From assembly GCA_944326525.1 (NCBI GenBank), contig CALVEG010000006.1:34366-98365 (forward strand): 64,000 nucleotides of DNA, given 5' to 3'. Both the position numbers and the translations under genes were made by a program. The notes beneath the pieces were generated by a model, which worked only from the letters and a program-made list of their open reading frames with translations, did not search any database and was not told the DNA's origin. The stretch comes from Candidatus Gastranaerophilales bacterium. GTDB lineage: Bacteria > Cyanobacteriota > Vampirovibrionia > Gastranaerophilales > Gastranaerophilaceae. Below, in pieces: positions 42,057-51,672 of the stretch (positions within the stretch are counted from its first letter, which is position 1; each line of letters begins with the position of its first letter).

Positions 42057-43430
42057 TTGTTAGAAAAATTTACGGAAAAAGCGGTAAATGTAGTAAGTAC
42101 AGCGCAGAAGTGTGCAAATGAGATGCATTCGGCAAATATAGTTTCTGAGCATTTGCTTTTGGGGCTATATTTGGAGGCAAAGGGAATTCCGCAAAAAATA
42201 TTCAAATCATATAACATAGATTATAAAGATTTGTACAGTGAAGTAGAAGCAAGTCTAAATATAAATCGAAACATCAGCACTGATAAGACACCGGTATTCA
42301 GCACACATTTAAAGGAATTATTAAAAAATGCTCTTGATCTTGCAAATAAATCAGGCAATCCGGCTATATTATACGAACATTTATTTCTTGCCGTAATTAA
42401 TGACAGAAAATCAAATAATGTCAGAATTCTGGAAAAGCTTGGCTTTGACATAGTAAAATCAAAAATACTTCTTGAAAAGCTTGTACAAAGAAAAACCAAA
42501 CGTTTATATCATCCAGAAATAGATGAAAATAAAGATACAGACACAAGTTTATCAACAGAAAAGGATATTTTTGACAGCAAAGAATCAACAGAAATTTTTG
42601 AACGAGCAGTAGCCAAGCTTTCCGCATCAAATTATGAAATTCTTGGAACAGAACAGATTGTATCTTCCATTTTGGAGGATAAAGATTCAGAAATTTCAAA
42701 AATTTTAGCTCAGTTTGGAATAACAGCAGAAAAATTTGATGAAAAACTTTCTAATATACAATCACGCCAAGCAGAGTATGAAAACAAACAAATAATTTTC
42801 ACGCCAAATGCTTTTAGAACAATGAATTTGGCCCTTCAAACAGCAAAAGAATTAGGCTCATCAGTCGTGACTCCGGCTCATATTGTTCTTGGGGTTCTTA
42901 AAGCCAAAAAAGGGCTTGCGTATGAAATTTTAAAAGAAATGAAAATTAATGACGATGATGTAGCACATTCAATTATAAAACCGATAGAAAAGCAAATGCC
43001 TGAAACGCTTACAATTTTAAGGTTAGCCAAAGAAGAGGCCCGAAGACTCGGCAGAAACATAGTCGGAACAGAAATGTTTTTGCTTGGCATAATTGGAGAA
43101 GCAAGCGGTCTAGGTGCGCAGGTTTTAAATGAATTAGAAATAAATATCAAAGATGCAAGAAAAGAAGTTGAACAGCTTATTGGCTTTGGAGATGAATATT
43201 TTGATACAGAAATAGTATTTACCAAAAGAGCCAAAAGGGTTCTTGAAAAGGCTTGGGAGCTTGCCAAATCAGAAAATAAAGAACGTATATGTTCAGAGCA
43301 CATGCTTCTTGCTTTAACTTATGAACCGAACTGTCTTGCGATGAAAGCACTTGAACAACTAGGAGTAGATGCTGTTGAGATAAAAGAAGGGATAAAAATT
43401 CAACAGCGTTTAGCCCCAGAAAATAACTAA
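42057..43430 (+). CDS. Tandem Clp_N repeat protein without AAA+ domain
   Basis: A 457-residue protein made of six Clp_N-type half repeats starting near residues 5, 79, 178, 247, 316 and 386, that is three complete Clp_N domains. Examples are FTEKAVNVVSTAQ, SEHLLLGLYLE, VVTPAHIVLGVLKA and ERICSEHMLLAL. ClpA/ClpC N-domains bind adaptors and substrates; here no Walker motif or Clp ATPase follows. Plant ClpT proteins are known AAA-less relatives that act on the Clp core. The start is TTG 42057, directly after the DUF1292 stop with gagga inside that gene; tilS follows three bases later. Confidence 0.85.
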   Translation: MLEKFTEKAVNVVSTAQKCANEMHSANIVSEHLLLGLYLEAKGIPQKIFKSYNIDYKDLYSEVEASLNINRNISTDKTPVFSTHLKELLKNALDLANKSGNPAILYEHLFLAVINDRKSNNVRILEKLGFDIVKSKILLEKLVQRKTKRLYHPEIDENKDTDTSLSTEKDIFDSKESTEIFERAVAKLSASNYEILGTEQIVSSILEDKDSEISKILAQFGITAEKFDEKLSNIQSRQAEYENKQIIFTPNAFRTMNLALQTAKELGSSVVTPAHIVLGVLKAKKGLAYEILKEMKINDDDVAHSIIKPIEKQMPETLTILRLAKEEARRLGRNIVGTEMFLLGIIGEASGLGAQVLNELEINIKDARKEVEQLIGFGDEYFDTEIVFTKRAKRVLEKAWELAKSENKERICSEHMLLALTYEPNCLAMKALEQLGVDAVEIKEGIKIQQRLAPENN

Positions 43431-43433
43431 TAA

Positions 43434-44747
43434 ATGGAAGAAATTACAGAAAAAGTAAAAACTTTTTTAGAAAAAAATCAACTTTTAAAAAAAGATGCAC
43501 CTATTTTAGTAGCATTTTCAGGCGGATTTGATTCTATGTGTCTGCTTGATATTGTAAAAAAACTTACAGATAACGTTGTTGCAATTCACCTTAATCACAA
43601 TTGGCGCGGGGAAGAAAGCGACAATGAAGAACGAAATTGCAGATTTTTTTGTAAAAACAAAAATATTGAATTTTATTCTGAAAAATTATCTTCAGACATA
43701 AAAAAAACAGAAACAGCCGCACGCGAAGCAAGATACGATTTTTTTGAAAAATGTGCATTAAGATTTAATAGTAAAATTATTTTAACAGCACATAATGCAA
43801 ATGATAATGCTGAAACTTTAATATACCGTATTTCAAAAGGTACCGGATTAAAAGGCTTATGCGGAATTGCAGAAAATAGAGGCATATTTTATCGGCCTTT
43901 ACTAAATATTAAACGAGAAGAAATAGAAGCTTATTGCGCCAAAAATAATCTTACCCCAAATTGCGACAGTTCAAATACAAATACAAAATACAAAAGGAAT
44001 TTAATAAGAAAAAATATCCTGCCCCAAATGGAAAAAATAACAACTTCTGCAATTGATATGATAAATTCACTTTCTGAAAATGCAAAAATTGATTATGAGA
44101 TTATAGAAGAATACTTAAAAACACTTAAAAATCCTTATAAGACAAAGAATTTTTTAAACTATTCTTCAGCACTTCAAACTCGACTAATTTATGAACTTTT
44201 TGAGAAAAATAAGCTGGAAATAGACAAAGGTAAAGTTTTAAGAGCACAAAAATTTATTGAAGAAAACAAAACTTCAAAAAGCGGGAAAACATTGTCTGTA
44301 TCAGATAAGTTTTATCTTTTTGCAAGTGAAAAAGAGATAAAATTTATAGAAAAAACAAACAATTTAAATTTTGAAGCAAAGATTATCAAAGAAGGCGAAT
44401 ATAACATTCCAAACGGGAAATTCTATATTGAAAAATGCAATCACACCCCCGATAGATTTCCCAAAGATAAGGAACTTAAGGCATACGTCAATCTTTCAAA
44501 ATATGATAATCTAATTATAAGAACACGAAAAGAGGGCGATATTATAAAACCTCTTGGAGTTAATGGAAAACAAAAATTAAAAAAATATTTAAATGAAAAA
44601 AAAGTTCCATCGTACTTAAAAGATAAAATAATTTTTCTTGCACAGGACGATGAAATACTATGGGCTCCGGGGCTTGGGATAAGCGATAATATAAAAGTTG
44701 TCACATCCCCCACCCACATGATAAAATTGGTTATTGAGGAGAAATAA
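43434..44747 (+). CDS. tilS: tRNA(Ile)-lysidine synthase
   Basis: A 437-residue N-type ATP pyrophosphatase that turns C34 of tRNA-Ile(CAU) into lysidine so that it reads AUA. SGGFDS (29-34) is the PP-loop. HLNHNWRGEESDNEE and TAHNANDNAETLIYRI are family motifs. The C-terminal TilS domain has RTRKEGDIIKPLG and KKYLNEKKVP. It is followed two bases later by hpt, as in many bacteria. No Shine-Dalgarno is evident, and coupling to the Clp_N gene is likely. Confidence 0.95.
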   Translation: MEEITEKVKTFLEKNQLLKKDAPILVAFSGGFDSMCLLDIVKKLTDNVVAIHLNHNWRGEESDNEERNCRFFCKNKNIEFYSEKLSSDIKKTETAAREARYDFFEKCALRFNSKIILTAHNANDNAETLIYRISKGTGLKGLCGIAENRGIFYRPLLNIKREEIEAYCAKNNLTPNCDSSNTNTKYKRNLIRKNILPQMEKITTSAIDMINSLSENAKIDYEIIEEYLKTLKNPYKTKNFLNYSSALQTRLIYELFEKNKLEIDKGKVLRAQKFIEENKTSKSGKTLSVSDKFYLFASEKEIKFIEKTNNLNFEAKIIKEGEYNIPNGKFYIEKCNHTPDRFPKDKELKAYVNLSKYDNLIIRTRKEGDIIKPLGVNGKQKLKKYLNEKKVPSYLKDKIIFLAQDDEILWAPGLGISDNIKVVTSPTHMIKLVIEEK

Positions 44748-44749
44748 TT

Positions 44750-45295
44750 ATGCAGATAAAAGAAAGTGACTTAAAGGTTTTATTTACAGAAGAAGAAATT
44801 CAAAAAAGAATAAAAGAATTAGCAGAGGAAATGAACAAATTTTACGGCAATGAAGAAGTAACCGCAGTATGCGTTTTAAAAGGTGCCGTAATGTTTGCAA
44901 CTGACCTTGTAAAGCAATTAAAAATGCCTTTAAAAATGGAATTTATAAGACTTTCAAGCTATGGATCCGGAACAGTTTCTAGCGGAAAAGTTAATGCCGT
45001 AGATATAAAACTTCCTGATTTAAACGATAAAAATGTTTTAATAATAGAAGATATTGTTGATAAAGGTTTAACAGCAAAGTTTCTTTTAGACTTTATGGCA
45101 TGCAATTTTAAGACAAAGTCTACAAAATTCTGCTCACTCTTAGATAAAAAATGCACAAGAATTGTTGACGTAGAACCTGATTACTACGGATTTGATGTTG
45201 ACGATCAGTTTTTAATCGGTTACGGGCTTGATTTTGACGGATATTTTAGAAATTTAAAATACATTGGTTATGCTGACAAATCAATCTTGGAGTAG
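44750..45295 (+). CDS. hpt: Hypoxanthine phosphoribosyltransferase
   Basis: A 181-residue purine salvage enzyme that makes IMP or GMP from hypoxanthine or guanine and PRPP. VLKGAVMFATDLV is the N-terminal motif and NVLIIEDIVDKGLTAKFL the PRPP-binding loop, in which Lys replaces the more usual Thr of the DTG part. FVD-type GFDVDDQFLIGYGLD follows. The gaggag site is strong. tilS-hpt order is conserved in many bacteria. Confidence 0.93.
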   Translation: MQIKESDLKVLFTEEEIQKRIKELAEEMNKFYGNEEVTAVCVLKGAVMFATDLVKQLKMPLKMEFIRLSSYGSGTVSSGKVNAVDIKLPDLNDKNVLIIEDIVDKGLTAKFLLDFMACNFKTKSTKFCSLLDKKCTRIVDVEPDYYGFDVDDQFLIGYGLDFDGYFRNLKYIGYADKSILE

Positions 45296-45297
45296 AT

Positions 45298-46491
45298 TTG
45301 GAAAACGAAAGTATAAAAATTCTTAAAAATTTAGAAATCTTTTTCAAAGGTAATTTACAAACTTTTGATGATATTTTTATGGCGCTTAAATCCGTAATTG
45401 ACATTGAAAGTGGCAGCATTTATTATGCAAGCCCTGAACTTTTAAGACTTGAATATACCTTCAAAGACGAATCCGTCCCAAAAGAAATTTCTTTAAGTAA
45501 GTCGGAAAGCCAAAATATTTTCAGTTCAGATAAGCCATTAAATAAAGCTATTCTAAAATATTTTCCCCAAAATACCAATATATATCGACTTGCAATAGAC
45601 AAAACTGTATATGGAATTTTAGCATTTAAACCAAGCAGAAAAAATACACAAGACACAGAAGTTATATATGAACTTTGTGCCCAAATAATATCTAATTTAA
45701 TAAAAGAACTAGAGCTTGGCAAAATAATGAAAATGCAAACAGAATCATTGCAAAAAGGTATTACTGAAATCGAAAAAGCGAATAGAATAATTAAAAAGCA
45801 AAACAAAAAAATAATAGCATCCGACAAAATTAAGACCGAATTTATGTCAAACATTTCACACGAACTGAGAACTCCATTAAATTCAATTATTGGATTTTCA
45901 GAGCTTTTAATGCATCCTAAAACAGGCAAACTAAATAATAAGCAAAAAGAATTTATAAAAGATATTCAATCAGAAGGGATTCAACTTCTTGGAATGATAA
46001 ACGAAATTCTGGATATGACCAAAATAGAATCAGGAACAGTAAAGCTAAACCTAAGAGAATTTGACATTAATCAAGCAATAACAGAAACTCTGAATATTTT
46101 AAAGCCTTTGTACGACAAAAAGCGAATTAAGATTAATTTAGAATGCGAAAATATAATTATTAAAGCAGATTACTTAAAAATAAGACAGATATTGTTTAAC
46201 ATCGTAAGCAACGGAATAAAATACAGTCCCATCGAAGGTATAATTGAAATAAAAGCAAAAGCCTCACGGAAAAATTTACAAATAAGAATAAAAGACAACG
46301 GCTGCGGGATTGAAAAGAAATTTCACAGAAAAATTTTTAAAAAGTTTGAACAAATAGATGCAAAGGAAAATTCGACCGGCTTAGGACTGACAATTACCAA
46401 AGAATTGGTAAAGCTTCATGGTGGGAAGATAAAATTAAACAGTGAAAAAGACAAAGGTGCCGAGTTTCTTATAATTTTGCCTATATCATAG
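45298..46491 (+). CDS. Soluble sensor histidine kinase
   Basis: A 397-residue kinase with no membrane helix. The first 135 residues look like a GAF-type sensor. A coiled linker (about 140-175) leads to the dimerisation box with His188 (NISHELRTP). The ATP-binding half shows NIVSNGIKYSP (N box), KDNGCGIEKKFHRKIFKKF (G1 and F boxes) and STGLGLTITKELV (G2). It begins with TTG two bases after the hpt stop. No response regulator gene is nearby, so it is an orphan and its partner must lie elsewhere. Confidence 0.88.
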   Translation: MENESIKILKNLEIFFKGNLQTFDDIFMALKSVIDIESGSIYYASPELLRLEYTFKDESVPKEISLSKSESQNIFSSDKPLNKAILKYFPQNTNIYRLAIDKTVYGILAFKPSRKNTQDTEVIYELCAQIISNLIKELELGKIMKMQTESLQKGITEIEKANRIIKKQNKKIIASDKIKTEFMSNISHELRTPLNSIIGFSELLMHPKTGKLNNKQKEFIKDIQSEGIQLLGMINEILDMTKIESGTVKLNLREFDINQAITETLNILKPLYDKKRIKINLECENIIIKADYLKIRQILFNIVSNGIKYSPIEGIIEIKAKASRKNLQIRIKDNGCGIEKKFHRKIFKKFEQIDAKENSTGLGLTITKELVKLHGGKIKLNSEKDKGAEFLIILPIS

Positions 46492-46501
46492 GATTAATGT
46501 A

Positions 46502-46530
46502 TTGCCTGCCCCAACCCAATATGGTATATT
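46502..46530 (+). promoter_or_regulatory. Promoter of the membrane protein gene at 46564
   Basis: TTGCCT (46502-46507), 17-base spacer, TATATT (46525-46530) with TG two bases further upstream (extended -10). The leader contains gagagga. Confidence 0.6.
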
Positions 46531-46563
46531 ATTGTAGTATTAAATAAGAGAGGAGCATTAAAT

Positions 46564-47322
46564 ATGGCATCAATTAGAGACGCACTGGAAGAATCACTCA
46601 ATGAACCTCATTCCATACTTAAGTTCATAATATTTACGCTTCCGGTATTCGGCGCAATGTATTGTTACATGAATAAAATGCAAAATAGTATTTGGTTTTA
46701 CATTCTTGCTTTTTTGAGTGTTATTGTAATTATTGGAACAATGGCAAGATGTGCCAACAATGTTATGAATTATCGGGATAACACACTTCCAACATTTAAC
46801 ATTTTTGTAATGTTTTTTGATGCAATTCGAGCTATTATAGCGTTAATTCCTGCATTAGCAATTAACGGTGGTATTGCTTGGTTTGTAATTAACAAATTAG
46901 TTCCTATGATTTCAGTTGATTTTGTAGCCAAAGGGGTAACTTATATCACATATGGAGTATGTTTAGCTATTATAATGACTGTTTTCATGCTTTTTTGCAA
47001 AAAATTCAGTTTCTTTAATGTATTTGACGTAAAAGCAATTTCAGATTCTTGTATGGATGTTTTAATCCAGCTGATATGGATGGCAATACAAATAGCTGTA
47101 ATAGATGCAGTTATAGCAGGAAGTTTAACTTACCTTTTCTGGCTGTTTATAGGGTTAGAAAATGTTGTAATGTATTTTGTATGGTGTATGACTGTTGTGT
47201 TTAATGCTGCGTTAGTCGGAAACTATTTAGGACAACTTAATTACGAAGCATTACACCAAGCAGAAGAAAAAGCTAAAAAGAAAAAAGAGAAAGAAGAACT
47301 TGAGCAGCTTAGGAAGTCTTAG
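46564..47322 (+). CDS. Multi-pass membrane protein, unknown
   Basis: A 252-residue protein with about six membrane helices and a highly charged C-terminal tail ([16 protein letters not shown]). [15 protein letters not shown] with later helices is reminiscent of DUF4013-like proteins, but I do not assign it. A good promoter and an aggag site support the gene. The last 14 bases overlap the convergent uvrB gene. Confidence 0.6.
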   Translation: MASIRDALEESLNEPHSILKFIIFTLPVFGAMYCYMNKMQNSIWFYILAFLSVIVIIGTMARCANNVMNYRDNTLPTFNIFVMFFDAIRAIIALIPALAINGGIAWFVINKLVPMISVDFVAKGVTYITYGVCLAIIMTVFMLFCKKFSFFNVFDVKAISDSCMDVLIQLIWMAIQIAVIDAVIAGSLTYLFWLFIGLENVVMYFVWCMTVVFNAALVGNYLGQLNYEALHQAEEKAKKKKEKEELEQLRKS

Positions 47323-49309
47323 GATTTACCATTTCTCTCAGCTTTTTCAATTGGTCACGGATCTCGGCCGCACGTTCAAAATCTAGAATTTTAGCGGCTT
47401 TATGCATATCTTTTTCAAGCTTGTCGATTAATTTCGGCAAGTCTTTTTTATCTATACCAAGATCAACCATTTCTTCAGCAACAATATCTTCCAAATCTCT
47501 ATAACTTGCAACAAGTGATAAAAGATTATTTTCAATCGGCTTTTTAATAGTTTGCGGAACAATACCATACTTTTTGTTATGCGCAATTTGAATTTCACGA
47601 CGACGATTAGTTTCTGAAATAGCTTTTTCCATACTCTCAGTCATATTATCTGCATACATAATAACTTCACCGCAAGCGTTTCTTGCAGCACGACCGATTG
47701 TTTGAATCAAGCTTGTTTCACTTCTTAAAAATCCTTCTTTATCGGCATCCATTATGGCAACAAGAGAAACTTCAGGAATATCAAGACCTTCTCTTAATAA
47801 GTTTACACCTATTAGCACATCAAATTCTCCTAGCCTTAAATCTCTTAAAATTTCAACTCTTTCTAACGATTGAATTCCTGAATGCAAATATCTTACTCGA
47901 ATTCCTTCTTGTAAAAAGAAATCCGTTAAATCCTCTGCCATTTTTTTAGTCAAAGTTGTAATTAATACACGTTCATCTTTATCTGTTCGCTTTTTAATTT
48001 CTTCTTTTAAATCATTAATCTGAGTATCTATAGGACGAACACTAATTTTGGGATCAACAAGCCCCGTTGGACGAATAATTTGTTCAACAAGTTGTTCAGA
48101 AGTTTGACGCTCAAATTCTCCTGGTGTTGCGGATATGTAAATCTTTTGATGAACTTTAGAAAAGAATTCTTCATTGGTTAAAGGTCTGTTATCTTTAGCA
48201 CAAGGCAGCCTAAAACCATATTCAATCAGAACATCTTTTCGAGCAGCATCGCCATGCGACATCCCCTTAATTTGAGGTAGAGTAACATGGGATTCGTCAA
48301 TTACAGTTAAAAAATCGCCTTGAAAATAATCCAACAAAGTTGCTGGAGGGCTTCCTGGCGGACGACGTTCTATTATTCGTGAATAATTTTCTATACCCGA
48401 ACAATACCCCATTTCTTTAATCATTTCTATATCATATTTAACTCTTTGTGAAAGTCTTTGAGCTTCAACAAGCTTATTTTCTGATTCAAGCTCTGCAATT
48501 CTAACTGCAAGCTCTTGCCTTATTAAATCCAATGTTTCATCTGTATTCTCGTCATAAGAAAGATAATGAACAGCAGGATAAATCACAACACTTTCCGGAG
48601 TTTCCAAAATTTCACCGGAAACATTATCAATTCTGACAATTTTTTCAATTTCATCACCGAAGAAATAAATTCTCGTAACTATTTTTTCATACGAAGGCAT
48701 AATTTCAACAATATCGCCTCTGGCTCTGAATGTTGCTCTTTCAAGCACAAGGTCATTACGCTTATACTGAACTGACACAAGATGTCTTAACAAATCATCT
48801 CTTTCAACATTATCACCAACCTTAAGTTCAACCGAACCTCTAAAGTAATTTTCAGGAAGCCCCAAACCATAAATACAGCTTACCGATGCAACTATTATCA
48901 CATCATTTCTTTCATACAAACTTCGAGTAGTATTATGACGAAGCCTATCAATTTCATCATTAATTGATGCCGATTTTTCTATATAAGTATCAGTTCTTGG
49001 TATATACGCTTCTGGCTGATAATAGTCGTAATAACTTATAAAATATTCAACGGCATTATCAGGAAACAACTCTTTAAATTCATTATAAAGTTGAGCAGCA
49101 AGTGTCTTGTTATGAGCAATAATAAGTGTCGGCTTTTGAATATTTTGAATAACATTAGCAATAGTAAAAGTTTTACCTGAACCTGTAATTCCGAGTAGAG
49201 TCTGCGTATCATCGCCGTTTAAAACACCCTTAGTCAATGCTTCGATTGCCTTCGGCTGATCCCCTGCAGGTGAATATTTTGAAGAAATTTTAAATTTTTT
49301 CTCAATCAT
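47309..49309 (-). CDS. uvrB: Excinuclease ABC subunit B
   Basis: A 666-residue UvrB, the damage-verifying helicase-like subunit of nucleotide excision repair. GITGSGKT (40-47) is the P-loop. [20 protein letters not shown] is the beta-hairpin region that holds the damaged strand. [10 protein letters not shown] and the helicase motifs in [10 protein letters not shown] are present, and the C-terminal UVR motif ([21 protein letters not shown]) binds UvrC. Full length and typical. Confidence 0.98.
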   Translation of the reverse strand: MIEKKFKISSKYSPAGDQPKAIEALTKGVLNGDDTQTLLGITGSGKTFTIANVIQNIQKPTLIIAHNKTLAAQLYNEFKELFPDNAVEYFISYYDYYQPEAYIPRTDTYIEKSASINDEIDRLRHNTTRSLYERNDVIIVASVSCIYGLGLPENYFRGSVELKVGDNVERDDLLRHLVSVQYKRNDLVLERATFRARGDIVEIMPSYEKIVTRIYFFGDEIEKIVRIDNVSGEILETPESVVIYPAVHYLSYDENTDETLDLIRQELAVRIAELESENKLVEAQRLSQRVKYDIEMIKEMGYCSGIENYSRIIERRPPGSPPATLLDYFQGDFLTVIDESHVTLPQIKGMSHGDAARKDVLIEYGFRLPCAKDNRPLTNEEFFSKVHQKIYISATPGEFERQTSEQLVEQIIRPTGLVDPKISVRPIDTQINDLKEEIKKRTDKDERVLITTLTKKMAEDLTDFFLQEGIRVRYLHSGIQSLERVEILRDLRLGEFDVLIGVNLLREGLDIPEVSLVAIMDADKEGFLRSETSLIQTIGRAARNACGEVIMYADNMTESMEKAISETNRRREIQIAHNKKYGIVPQTIKKPIENNLLSLVASYRDLEDIVAEEMVDLGIDKKDLPKLIDKLEKDMHKAAKILDFERAAEIRDQLKKLREMVNPKTS

Positions 49310-49366
49310 ACCTAAATATTATCCCAAATAATTCAACATAGCAAAAAATATTATTTTTGAATGTTG

Positions 49367-49372
49367 TATAAT
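49367..49372 (+). promoter_or_regulatory. -10 box for the 49405 gene
   Basis: TATAAT at 49367-49372. No good -35 is visible. It gives a start near 49379 and a leader of about 25 bases with ggag. Confidence 0.4.
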
Positions 49373-49404
49373 TGGATAACACGAAACATATCGGGAGCAA
49401 CTTC

Positions 49405-50535
49405 ATGCCCATAAATCCGTTATTAAACTTTACTTCTACCCAAACAGGTACAAATAAAACACTTACACTTGAGGAGAAAAAAACATATAAAGATCCTCTA
49501 AACAGCCGTACAATAAGTGCACTAACTTATTCAAGTGAAATAGGTGCAACAATAAATGAAATTGCACCCAAATTAACTTTTGCATTTTGGGTTCCGTCAT
49601 TTATGTACTTGGGCGCTGATATTTACGACAAATATAAAAATGATAAAAATGAATATTCACCAAGCAGCAAGCGAGCAGTAAAAGAATCAATTCGCCAAGC
49701 TCTTACATTTTTTATACTTCCGTCTGCTGCAACAATAATCGGACAAAAAATGACTTCTCCTATTGGAAAACTTATAAGCGAAAAAATTTCCATTAATGCA
49801 AGAGATGCAATTTACAGACACACGAATAATGCTATTAATCAAGCAACAAATGAAGATTTCTCAAGTAAGGAAAACTTTCAGAGCTTTATAAACAATTCTC
49901 TTAAAAACCACATCAAAGAGCTTGAAAACACAAGAAAAAAGGATAACATATTTAAAAAAGCATACAGATATTTAATTGGCTATTTTGCTCTAACAGATAC
50001 AGACAACGGAAAAATTCAAACATTTTCAAACAAAAATGCAGATAGACTTTTTGAAATTAAAGAAAAGCTTGAAAATGGTATTTCAGACAGAAATATACCC
50101 AAAAGAATAGTCAAAAAATATAAAGCTGACCTTGCAAATGCAAAAGCACTTTACGGATACGACAAAACTGGTAATGCAATTAAAAATGCATTACAAAATT
50201 ACCAAAAGCATTTAATTGTTAAAAATAAAATTCTAAAAACTCTTGGAGGTTTAGCATCTTGTCTTATGTTCACAGAACCTATCGGCTACCTTGTAAACAA
50301 AATTCTTATGCCACAATATATAACTCCAGGGATAAATTTAATAAACGAAACATTCAAAGACAGTAATCTTCTAAAAATACATGTTAAAAAGTTTTCAGAC
50401 ACAGAAGCGAGAAAATCTATTTTTTCAAACGCGAAAGGAAAGTGTCAGAATATAATTTATTCTCGCTCGCTTCACCATCATCAAAAGCCGCAGAATCCTC
50501 AAGATCCTGAACATAAACTCCATCCAGATACTTAA
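49405..50535 (+). CDS. Hypothetical membrane-associated protein with an antisense-overlapping tail
   Basis: A 376-residue protein of unknown family. Hydrophobic stretches at about 50-70, 95-115 and 270-300 alternate with charged Lys/Asn-rich helices. The start ATG 49405 follows ggag by seven bases; an upstream TTG at 49372 lies inside a TATAAT box (49367-49372) and is rejected. The last 40 residues (from about FSNAKGK onward, His/Pro/Gln-rich) lie opposite the CpaF-like gene, overlapping it by 119 bases. They look like an accidental extension after a lost stop codon. Confidence 0.55.
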   Translation: MPINPLLNFTSTQTGTNKTLTLEEKKTYKDPLNSRTISALTYSSEIGATINEIAPKLTFAFWVPSFMYLGADIYDKYKNDKNEYSPSSKRAVKESIRQALTFFILPSAATIIGQKMTSPIGKLISEKISINARDAIYRHTNNAINQATNEDFSSKENFQSFINNSLKNHIKELENTRKKDNIFKKAYRYLIGYFALTDTDNGKIQTFSNKNADRLFEIKEKLENGISDRNIPKRIVKKYKADLANAKALYGYDKTGNAIKNALQNYQKHLIVKNKILKTLGGLASCLMFTEPIGYLVNKILMPQYITPGINLINETFKDSNLLKIHVKKFSDTEARKSIFSNAKGKCQNIIYSRSLHHHQKPQNPQDPEHKLHPDT

Positions 50536-51658
50536 TAACTTCATCCGTCACAAGAGCAGAAGTCTTTTTGGAACTAACCTCCATTACAGATGAAAGACAA
50601 TAATTTTTGTCATTACTTCTTATCACATGAATAATATTGTCATATATAGAAGATAATTTCATTTTTGCTTGTTTTTCCGTACATTTTGAAGCTTTTAAAG
50701 AAATCTCTGTAAGCTTGGAAATAACTTCATTAATACCCTTTGCCGGAACAATTGTAATAAGCCCGCTTGCTAATTCATCGCTATTCAAGTAATAAAAAGA
50801 AAATTTTTGTGAATCATACAATGAAGTAACAAGATTATCCGGTCTTAAGCTAACAACGGTATTTAACAAAGAAACAAATTCTCTTTGCTCAAGTGATGAT
50901 ACAGAAAATACCGAAACATTATCAAATGTGGTTCTAATTGGCATATTGTCTTCAACCACAACAACTCTTAATGAATAATCAACAGAATTAATCATTACCT
51001 GTGCAAAGTCGCTCAGTAAATCAGCATCTTCACCTGTAATTAAAATATTCTTACGTGATATTAATAAATTTCTTAAATACCCCTCTATCTCAGAAGTTAT
51101 ATCACCTTGCAATGTCAAATCCGAAAGATTTTCAGTTACTGTCTTAATTTTTTTTATAATAATAGTATTATTAGAAACAGGGGGTAAGATTATAGTAATT
51201 TGCAGGTCATCCTGACAAATTACAGAAATAGGCTTTTCAGGATTAAAACGTGATATAATTTCACCACTTTGAGCTGAACTTAAAACAATGTCAGATTTAA
51301 CATATATTCCATTTTTCAATATTAAAACGGCCCCGTAAGAATTTACCAAAAGGGCATCTATATCATCATCAGATAAAAGCTTGTCTAATATTCCAAAACC
51401 TCTGTTGTTTTTAAGAAAATCTTCGGCTATTTCTTTTTTTTCAATTTCAGAAAGATGAAGATCTTCAAATTCTGTATTTAATTTATTATCAAGAAAATTC
51501 AAAATAAGCTCAAACTGCTTTGAGTAATCGTAATCATACCAAACCGGGATAGATGAAATTTTCTTAGTCAAAGCCTCTGTAATAAAATCATTAAAAGGCA
51601 TTTCTTCAACAATACTTGGCAAATTATATGTATTTTTTAATCTGTCACTTATACCCAC
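50417..51658 (-). CDS. Degenerate CpaF-like secretion/pilus ATPase homologue
   Basis: A 413-residue protein. GFGILDKLLSDDDIDALLVN (residues about 87-106) fits the N-terminal domain of CpaF/TadA ATPases, and SLRPDNLV (about 270-277) fits the segment next to their Walker B region. The P-loop position reads TGEDADLLS (208-216) instead of GGTGSGKTT, so the Lys and Thr that bind ATP are gone, and the usual Glu of the following GEVRG is also lost. It is therefore probably a catalytically inactive, regulatory homologue. GTG start with gaggg upstream, 14 bases after cpaE. Confidence 0.7.
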   Translation of the reverse strand: MGISDRLKNTYNLPSIVEEMPFNDFITEALTKKISSIPVWYDYDYSKQFELILNFLDNKLNTEFEDLHLSEIEKKEIAEDFLKNNRGFGILDKLLSDDDIDALLVNSYGAVLILKNGIYVKSDIVLSSAQSGEIISRFNPEKPISVICQDDLQITIILPPVSNNTIIIKKIKTVTENLSDLTLQGDITSEIEGYLRNLLISRKNILITGEDADLLSDFAQVMINSVDYSLRVVVVEDNMPIRTTFDNVSVFSVSSLEQREFVSLLNTVVSLRPDNLVTSLYDSQKFSFYYLNSDELASGLITIVPAKGINEVISKLTEISLKASKCTEKQAKMKLSSIYDNIIHVIRSNDKNYCLSSVMEVSSKKTSALVTDEVIKYLDGVYVQDLEDSAAFDDGEASENKLYSDTFLSRLKK

Positions 51659-51672
51659 ATTACCCTCAAAAC

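Noticed and set aside
49372..49404. Upstream TTG start for the hypothetical at 49405
   Set aside because: The TTG overlaps a TATAAT box and has no ribosome binding site; ATG 49405 has ggag at the right distance.
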